From Lancefieldella parvula_C (GTDB lineage Bacteria > Actinomycetota > Coriobacteriia > Coriobacteriales > Atopobiaceae), in assembly GCF_000758945.1 (NCBI RefSeq), contig NZ_JRND01000031.1, positions 1 to 19,352 of the forward strand: a stretch of DNA of 19,352 nucleotides, in the 5' to 3' direction. The notes beneath the pieces were generated by a model. The model made no database searches. It was given only the letters and a program-made list of their open reading frames with translations, and was not told where the DNA came from. Of this stretch, positions 14,795-19,352 are shown in pieces. The position numbers and the translations under genes are program-made. Position 1 is the stretch's first letter; each line of letters begins with the position of its first letter.

Positions 14795-15190
14795 ATGATT
14801 GGAAGGTGCATTGTATTTTTAATTGCGGATAAATTTAACCAAGGATTGACTATTTTTATTGCAAACTACGCTTTATTAACATGCGGTTTGATTTATGTAT
14901 TAGCTCTAAATAGCCTAGTTACCATATATAGCTATACAAATAGTAAAAAATTAACTTTGAAATTTATTGAAACGGTGATAGCGAAAAAACTCCTTATTGT
15001 GGGAGTCGTTATACTTTCGGCGCTTTTTGACCTTCTCGCAAAAATCGGCCCTATTTCTATGGTTCAAATTACAATGACATTCTATATTGTTGAAGAAAGT
15101 ATGTCTGCAATAAAAGCTTTAAAGAAGCTTGGCATAAAAACACCTGCTAGACTAGTTAAACTAATAAAAGAAAAGCTTAATGACAAATAG
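14795..15190 (+). CDS. Phage-type holin (toxin-secretion/lysis holin family)
   Basis: A 131-aa membrane protein resembling the phage holin 4/Cp-1 family, which forms membrane pores releasing endolysin or, in clostridia, large toxins. Hydrophobic segments lie at about 17-48, 66-83 and 87-103. The latter part, SALFDLLAKIGPISMVQ then ITMTFYIVEESMSAIKALKK, LGIKTPARLVKLIKEK, follows the family's pattern: short TM2-TM3 turn, Glu-Ser after TM3, and a basic amphipathic tail with LGI.xP. GAAAGGAGGTG gives an excellent ribosome-binding site six bases or so before ATG. No endolysin, integrase or structural gene is nearby. It faces away from the 211-aa pair and its stop is 4 bp from the CCA end of tRNA-Glu, so it is probably a prophage remnant or retained holin. 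Confidence 0.65.
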   Translation: MIGRCIVFLIADKFNQGLTIFIANYALLTCGLIYVLALNSLVTIYSYTNSKKLTLKFIETVIAKKLLIVGVVILSALFDLLAKIGPISMVQITMTFYIVEESMSAIKALKKLGIKTPARLVKLIKEKLNDK

Positions 15191-15194
15191 CGTA

Positions 15195-15269
15195 TGGTGC
15201 CCCCAACGGGAATCGAACCCGTATTGCCGCCTTGAAAGGGCGATGTCCTAACCGTTAGACGATGGGGAC
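15195..15269 (-). tRNA. tRNA-Glu (anticodon TTC)
   Basis: Read on the minus strand: acceptor GTCCCCA pairs with TGGGGGC, then discriminator A and encoded CCA (15195-15197). The anticodon stem CGCCC... holds the loop CTTTCAA, giving TTC. The T-arm is ACGGGTTCGATTCCCGT. The 3' end abuts the AT-rich accessory block, the classical position for an integration site. Confidence 0.97.
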
Positions 15270-15279
15270 GCGAAGAAAA

Positions 15280-15285
15280 AGTATA
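15280..15285 (-). promoter_or_regulatory. -10 element of tRNA-Glu
   Basis: TATACT on the minus strand, ending 10 bases upstream of the tRNA 5' end. The -35 (CTAGAA at 17-bp spacing) is weak. The spacing to the tRNA fits a start point at or just before it. Confidence 0.45.
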
Positions 15286-15337
15286 GCAAAGATGCTGCAG
15301 ATTTCTAGGGCTAAACGAAGCGATTTTGAGCTTTCAT

Positions 15338-16366
15338 CTATTCTTCGTTTTCCCACCAGTCCAGCCCGGCCTTAAACGCGTAGTCGCGAGCGCTCTGAGT
15401 CACGCCGGGCACCGACTCAGCCCACGAAATAAATTCCGGCACGTCGGCGATAATCGCTTCGGCCTCGTGAACTGCGATAACGTTCTCGGCAAACGTGTCA
15501 GGCGTAAAATTGATCCTGCACGGAATATAGAGATCAACAAAAGATGGCCTGAGCAGCGCATATGCCGCCCCCTCGCCGAGGTTGACAAAGCCTTTCAGCG
15601 CGCGCTTTGCCGCGGGCATACGATTCAACTTGAAGAACAGCAGCGTAAACGCCAGACGTATCCAGGCATTTGACTGATACCCGCAACTCTCGTCAAGCTT
15701 GTGGAGCCCCTCCTCATCTTCCAGGCGAGCAAGAACATATGCCAAGGTAAAACGTGCACCCAGCAAATCTGTTGGCGAGAAGAACAAGAGATCTTCACAG
15801 GCTTTTTTGGAGAGCTTGAAGCAGGCGCAATCGGTTGCAACCTGGGCAACCTGTGCGTAGAGGCGCAAAAGTGGTCGAGCTCCAGCGCAGGTCCAAGCGT
15901 CGCCGTGAGTTTGCTTTGCTTGCTCTAGTTTTGGCCTAAAGATAGGGTCAAATTCTTTTTGCAGGTCAAGCAAGTCGTTGAGGATTGCTGCGGGATGATT
16001 GCTGGAGATTTGCGACAGGATTCTCTGAGCTTCAAGGTTGATGCTTGTGTTGGCAAGAGCTGGGTTTTCAGTAATATTTGTCATCTGATTATGCAAGAAG
16101 TTAAGCAGATCCATGCGGCTTGAGAAGAAGTCCGCATCGGAATCAATTTCTTTAGTAATTCCAGCCTGATACTTGCCTATGACATTGACGTATTGAGCAA
16201 AAGCCTTTTCTTCTTCGTCAGCAATGAAGTCTTCAGGAGATGCCTCAACAGCAAGCTTCAACTCGTAGAGAGCAGCTTCAGAGACAATATTCTTTTCTCG
16301 TGCACACTTAGCTACCAGGCGATCTACTTGCTCGCTGACCATATCGTTAGCGGAATGCTTAATCAC
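15338..16366 (-). CDS. TPR-like hypothetical protein, second of pair (342 aa)
   Basis: A 342-aa soluble, helix-rich protein without signal peptide or TM segment. It starts at GTG (MIKHSANDMV), overlapping the upstream stop as GTGA, so translation is coupled; an internal ATG at codon 9 is an alternative. The centre, ACEDLLFFSPTDLLGARFTL then AYVLARLEDEEGLHKL, has the spacing of paired TPR-like helices. It aligns by eye with ARFTLALAYAKLEDEDALDNL of the upstream gene, so the two are paralogues sharing a helical-repeat core with different ends. No catalytic motif is seen; such proteins usually mediate protein-protein contacts. Several Cys residues (YAQVAQVATDCACFKLSKKAC) are present. A TTCTCGCCA copy at 15773 encodes FSP. 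Product function unknown. Confidence 0.75.
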   Translation of the reverse strand: MIKHSANDMVSEQVDRLVAKCAREKNIVSEAALYELKLAVEASPEDFIADEEEKAFAQYVNVIGKYQAGITKEIDSDADFFSSRMDLLNFLHNQMTNITENPALANTSINLEAQRILSQISSNHPAAILNDLLDLQKEFDPIFRPKLEQAKQTHGDAWTCAGARPLLRLYAQVAQVATDCACFKLSKKACEDLLFFSPTDLLGARFTLAYVLARLEDEEGLHKLDESCGYQSNAWIRLAFTLLFFKLNRMPAAKRALKGFVNLGEGAAYALLRPSFVDLYIPCRINFTPDTFAENVIAVHEAEAIIADVPEFISWAESVPGVTQSARDYAFKAGLDWWENEE

Positions 16367-17550
16367 TCTGCATCACCGCCCGAGTATGGATTATTTGGCC
16401 CATCAATATGCGGTCCGCTTGGTCGCGGGCCAGCGGGACCTCCGGGGAAGCCGGGGCCGACCGGGCCGTCGGGAAAGTCGAATCCACCAGGGAACGAATC
16501 GGCTGAAGCGAACAAGGCATTTGCCTGCATTTGAAGTTCTTTTTCTGCCAGCTCAACGGTCTTTGGGTCTCTCGCCCTAACTTGATCTGCAAGCCAACGA
16601 CCAAGAACACCGCGTCCTATCAGGTCATTTCCTTCTTGCAGCAATACAGTTGCCTCTGCAATGGCAATGATGAGCTCGTCCTCAGAATAGGGAAGTACGT
16701 TGAGACGAGAGAATTCTCCCTCAGGCAAATCCTTCTGTACGAAACAACAAAGTGTTGCCTCCGGATAGCGCTCAATCAGCAGGTCAAGGTAGTGTTCCAC
16801 CTCAACCAACTCACGCTTCTTGAAGTGTATGGCCAGGCGAGCCAGCAAAATCCACGGGTCATCTGCCCCGCGAGGCGGATCAAGCTTGCGGTACTGATCC
16901 ATGAGGTTGTCGAGGGCATCTTCGTCCTCGAGTTTTGCGTATGCGAGCGCAAGCGTAAAACGAGCATCGGCTGCGTCTGCAGCGTCAAGCTCTAGGAGTT
17001 TCTCGCCATATGCAATGGCGTCTTTGTTGCGGCCGCAGATAAGCGCGCGAGAAGAAAGCGTGGCTAACCAGCGCTTATAGGGGTTGATGGCCAGGCGCTG
17101 GGCAAGTTCTGCCTGCTCGGCGGGAAGCCCCTGCGAGGACTCTTGCGCCTTCTGGTTGCACGCGGCCTCAACCTGGGGGAGCTTCTCCACAAGGAACTGG
17201 TAGTAGGCGTCAAAAAGCCTGCTATTTGAAGCGTGGAGCATGCGCTGGGCATCAAAACAGTTGGGGTCCAGCTGAATTGCCTGGTTAAGGAGGCGTTTTC
17301 CCTGGTCGATAAGGGCCTGCGCCTGAGATTCTTCGACAAACGGCAGGCGATAATCAACAATCTCGGCCGCTTGTGCAACCAAATTGAACGCGCGGTCTTC
17401 GTCGGTTTGAGGGAGGGAATTGCGGTCGTTGGAGAATCGCCAGTTGAAGTCCTTCATCAGCGTAGCAATGCTGTCCTCGTCGCCGACTTGCGTGCGAGCA
17501 AAGCGGAGGATAAGCCGCTGGTAGTCTTCTTTTACCGGGTCAAACGCCAC
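16363..17550 (-). CDS. TPR-like protein with collagen-like C-terminal tail (395 aa)
   Basis: A 395-aa predicted cytoplasmic protein. The start is GTG (MAFDPVKEDYQRL), with AAGGA about 7 bases upstream. TPR-like helical pairs are visible around LLNQAIQLDPNCFDAQRML (about 87-105) and DAIAYGEKLLELDAADAADA (about 176-195), followed by RFTLALAYAKLEDEDALDNL. The last 45 residues form a Gly/Pro-rich, collagen-like tail with several G-P-x steps (PDGPVGPGFPGGPAGPRPSG) and end GGDAE. The stop overlaps the next gene's GTG by three bases. Both genes lie upstream of tRNA-Glu on the same strand. Partners cannot be predicted. A TTCTCGCCA copy (17000) codes for part of YGEKL. Confidence 0.8.
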   Translation of the reverse strand: MAFDPVKEDYQRLILRFARTQVGDEDSIATLMKDFNWRFSNDRNSLPQTDEDRAFNLVAQAAEIVDYRLPFVEESQAQALIDQGKRLLNQAIQLDPNCFDAQRMLHASNSRLFDAYYQFLVEKLPQVEAACNQKAQESSQGLPAEQAELAQRLAINPYKRWLATLSSRALICGRNKDAIAYGEKLLELDAADAADARFTLALAYAKLEDEDALDNLMDQYRKLDPPRGADDPWILLARLAIHFKKRELVEVEHYLDLLIERYPEATLCCFVQKDLPEGEFSRLNVLPYSEDELIIAIAEATVLLQEGNDLIGRGVLGRWLADQVRARDPKTVELAEKELQMQANALFASADSFPGGFDFPDGPVGPGFPGGPAGPRPSGPHIDGPNNPYSGGDAE

Positions 17551-17742
17551 AGGATTCCTTTCTCTCTTACGTAATGATATCGCAGGTTATTTGGGTGTGC
17601 GGGGCAAGTCCGCGAGCGTCGTAAGAAGATTGTGAACGGCAGACGGAAACGTTTGGAGTGAACGGGTTTCTCGCCAGAAGGGCGTCAGGTTCCTGTCAAA
17701 GGAGTGTATATATTCTGAACGATATTGCATAAAATGACACTT

Positions 17743-17776
17743 TCATTTTGGTCAGGTGTCCAAAATGAGCTAGAAT
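17743..17776 (+). promoter_or_regulatory. Sigma-70-like promoter overlapped by a palindromic operator candidate
   Basis: The -35 TTGGTC (17748-17753) and -10 TAGAAT (17771-17776) are separated by exactly 17 bp. An inverted repeat TCATTTTGG/CCAAAATGA (17743-17751 and 17760-17768, perfect 9-bp arms, 8-bp centre) covers the -35 and spacer. Repressor binding there would block the promoter. It does not match a Rex-type TTGTGAA...TTCACAA site, so the regulator is unknown. Confidence 0.7.
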
Positions 17777-17799
17777 AGAAATGTTGAGAAGAAGTAATT

Positions 17800-17836
17800 G
17801 CGAAGAATGGCTTCGCTAGCCGCTTAGGGAAGCGGC
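17800..17836 (+). promoter_or_regulatory. Two tandem 5'-leader hairpins
   Basis: GCGAAG-AATGG-CTTCGC (17800-17816) and GCCGCTT-AGGG-AAGCGGC (17819-17836) are both perfect stems. They lie just upstream of AAGGAG (17845-17850) in the predicted leader. No T-run follows, so they are not terminators. They may protect a highly expressed mRNA or modulate its translation. Confidence 0.55.
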
Positions 17837-17857
17837 ACATAGTTAAGGAGAGGTTTT

Positions 17858-19072
17858 ATGGGACGTTTTACAAATCCACGCGATCTGTATTTTGGCGAGG
17901 GCGCTCGTCACGAGGTTAAGAACCTCAAGGGTAAGAGGGCAGTTATCGTTTCCGGCGGCAGCTCCATGCGTCGTGGCGGCTTCCTTGATGACATCGAGAA
18001 TGACCTCAAGTCCGCAGGTTTTGAGGTTGCTCACATTGAGGGTGTCGAGTCCGATCCTTCCGTCGAGACTGTTATGAGCGGTGCTGCTAAGATGAGCGAG
18101 TTCCAGCCAGACTGGATCATTGCTATCGGCGGCGGCTCCCCAATCGATGCAGCTAAGGCTATGTGGATTAAGTACGAGTACCCAGAGACCACTTTTGAGG
18201 ACATGTGCAAGGTCTTTGGTCTTCCTGAGCTCCGCACCAAGGCTCACTTCTGCGCAATTTCTTCTACTTCCGGTACCGCAACTGAGGTAACCGCATTCTC
18301 TATCATTACCGATTACCAGAAGGGTGTTAAGTACCCACTGGCTGACTTCCAGATTACCCCTGACGTCGCAATTGTTGACCCTGAGCTCACTTACGGCATG
18401 CCTGTTAAGCTTGTTGCTCACACTGGTATGGACGCACTGACCCACGCTATCGAGGCATACGTTTCTACTGTTGCTTCTATGTACACCGACGGCGACGCTC
18501 TGCACGCAATCCGCGAGATTGTCGAGTGGCTGCCAAAGTCCTACGCAGGCGACAAAGAGGGACGTCAGCACATGCATGACGCACAGTGCCTTGCTGGTAT
18601 CGCATTCTCCTCTGGCCTTCTGGGCATCGTTCACTCCATGGCTCACAAGACCGGCGCTGCATTCTCCGGTGGTCACATCATCCACGGTTGCGCAAACGCT
18701 ATGTACCTGGGCAAAGTTATCCAGTTCAACGCTCGCGACGAGCGCGCAAAGACTCGCTATGCATTCATTGCTAAGGAGATTCTGCACCTCGAGGGCAACA
18801 CTGAGGACGAGCTGGTAGAGGCACTTGTTCAGAAGATTCGCGACATCAACGACGCTCTTAACATCCCACAGGGCATCAAGAACTACGGCGAGGGTGGAAC
18901 CAAGTCCGAGACCTCCATCATCGACGAGAAGGAGTTCTTCGAGAAGGCTCCAGAGGTTGCTCGCCTTGCTATCGAGGACGCTTGCACCCTCTCCAACCCA
19001 CGCAAGCCTACCCAGGAGGAGATGGAGCAGCTGCTTAAGTGCGTCTACTTCGACCTTCCTGTTGAGTTCTAA
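17858..19072 (+). CDS. Iron-dependent alcohol dehydrogenase
   Basis: A 404-aa group III (iron-type) alcohol dehydrogenase that reversibly reduces aldehydes to alcohols with NAD(P)H, probably a fermentation enzyme. The nucleotide-binding part carries IAIGGGSPIDAAKAMW (88-103) and ISSTSGTATEVTAFSII (134-150). The four metal ligands D192, H196, H259 and H273 sit in HTGMDALTHAIEAYVS and HSMAHKTGAAFSGGHIIHG, with the same spacing (4, 63, 14) as in E. coli FucO. The N-terminus (NPRDLYFGEGARHEVKNLKG) resembles the dehydrogenase half of AdhE. Codon choice is strongly biased to a few codons, unlike neighbours, indicating high expression. AAGGAG precedes the ATG, and a strong terminator follows; it is a single-gene unit. 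Substrate cannot be determined. Confidence 0.95.
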   Translation: MGRFTNPRDLYFGEGARHEVKNLKGKRAVIVSGGSSMRRGGFLDDIENDLKSAGFEVAHIEGVESDPSVETVMSGAAKMSEFQPDWIIAIGGGSPIDAAKAMWIKYEYPETTFEDMCKVFGLPELRTKAHFCAISSTSGTATEVTAFSIITDYQKGVKYPLADFQITPDVAIVDPELTYGMPVKLVAHTGMDALTHAIEAYVSTVASMYTDGDALHAIREIVEWLPKSYAGDKEGRQHMHDAQCLAGIAFSSGLLGIVHSMAHKTGAAFSGGHIIHGCANAMYLGKVIQFNARDERAKTRYAFIAKEILHLEGNTEDELVEALVQKIRDINDALNIPQGIKNYGEGGTKSETSIIDEKEFFEKAPEVARLAIEDACTLSNPRKPTQEEMEQLLKCVYFDLPVEF

Positions 19073-19100
19073 GATCTAGCTTAGACACTTAGCTTCGCTA

Positions 19101-19137
19101 AAAGCCTGGTAGCGTTCCGCTACCAGGCTTTTTTTGT
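19101..19137 (+). terminator. Strong intrinsic terminator
   Basis: A perfect 13-bp stem (19101-19113 and 19119-19131; core AGCCTGGTAGC) with the loop GTTCC, running into a T-run of seven. It lies 29 bp after the dehydrogenase stop. Confidence 0.95.
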
Positions 19138-19352
19138 GCGCGCCTGCGTTGGCGGACGGCAGGCTTGTAGGTGGGCAAGTGCGGGCGGGCACGACGACGT
19201 GCTGGTAACATGCGCAGGCGTGCGCGGATGGTTGCTGCGACGTGCTGGTAACGTGTGCAGACGTGCGCGGATGGGCATTTCGGTGTCGAAAGTTCCTCGA
19301 GTCACCTCCAAGTGGTAAAAAATGCGTTTAGTTGGAGATTTCATTTTTCTGT
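19138..19352. repeat. GC-rich tail with 37-bp direct repeats
   Basis: Positions 19195-19231 and 19238-19274 are 37-bp direct repeats with 34 of 37 matches (each begins CGACGTGCTGGTAAC and ends GTGCGCGGATGG), 43-bp period. No convincing gene is seen from 19138 to the window end. The GCGCGCCTG start (19138-19145) echoes the GC-rich units at 94-146. Confidence 0.75.

Larger units (their letters stand above)
317..17676. repeat. Dispersed 9-mer TTCTCGCCA, 11 exact copies
   Basis: Plus-strand copies are at 317-325, 5219-5227, 8874-8882, 13038-13046, 17000-17008 and 17668-17676. Minus-strand copies (read TGGCGAGAA) are at 471-479, 506-514, 1317-1325, 1870-1878 and 15773-15781. Ten of the eleven are preceded by T or C, and several extend to GGG(T/C)TTCTCGCCAG. 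One-mismatch copies lie at 63, 379 and 683. Five copies are intergenic and six lie inside genes in different reading frames, so the constraint appears to act on DNA. Confidence 0.85.
17551..17857. other. Divergent spacer before the alcohol dehydrogenase gene
   Basis: A 307-bp spacer between the minus-strand TPR pair and the plus-strand dehydrogenase. It holds the TPR gene's ribosome-binding site, a TTCTCGCCA copy in its extended form GGGTTTCTCGCCAG (17664-17677), the dehydrogenase promoter with an overlapping inverted repeat, and two leader hairpins. No gene is seen in it. Confidence 0.8.

Noticed and set aside
17743..17768. Rex redox-sensor operator
   Set aside because: The inverted repeat TCATTTTGG/CCAAAATGA does not match the TTGTGAA...TTCACAA pattern of that family.

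Overview
The window looks like chromosome from a low-to-medium-GC member of the Actinomycetota, most likely class Coriobacteriia (Atopobium/Lancefieldella/Olsenella relatives). The mfd - mazG - divIC/ftsB-like - ppx gene order is typical of Actinomycetota, while the moderate GC, the CCA-encoding tRNAs, the GntR plus split transketolase genes and the highly codon-biased AdhE-like iron alcohol dehydrogenase suit a host-associated fermentative anaerobe. The taxon is inferred, not proven.

Layout. Positions 1-589 hold no convincing gene but are dense in short repeats, including two arrays with a period of about 31 bp. Endonuclease III (nth, minus strand) follows. A plus-strand run comes next: mfd (transcription-repair coupling factor), a Gfo/Idh/MocA oxidoreductase, mazG, a DivIC/FtsB-like division protein, a Ppx/GppA phosphatase and tRNA-Leu(TAA). 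Downstream of tRNA-Leu is an AT-rich scar (about 9227-10230) with an integrase-tail-like remnant, a two-gene minus-strand mini-operon of unknown function and its terminator.

The central feature is at 10233-13054. A single ORF joins a HutC-type GntR regulator (winged helix plus UTRA ligand domain) to a complete transketolase N-terminal (TPP-binding) subunit. It overlaps the gene for the transketolase C-terminal subunit, so the presumed sugar sensor, DNA-binding domain and half of the enzyme lie on one polypeptide.

A second AT-rich accessory block (13055-15194) lies against the 3' end of tRNA-Glu(TTC). It holds an HTH-like gene remnant, two tandem paralogous 211-aa membrane proteins and a lone phage-type holin. 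After tRNA-Glu come two overlapping, distantly paralogous TPR-like genes (the first with a collagen-like Gly/Pro tail). The last gene is a highly codon-biased iron-dependent alcohol dehydrogenase with a recognisable promoter, a palindromic operator candidate, two 5'-leader hairpins and a strong terminator. The window ends in GC-rich direct repeats.

Across the whole window the 9-mer TTCTCGCCA occurs 11 times on both strands, in genes and between them and in several reading frames. About 0.15 would be expected by chance. It behaves like a genome-wide signal sequence and, with the GntR-transketolase fusion, is the most interesting observation here.
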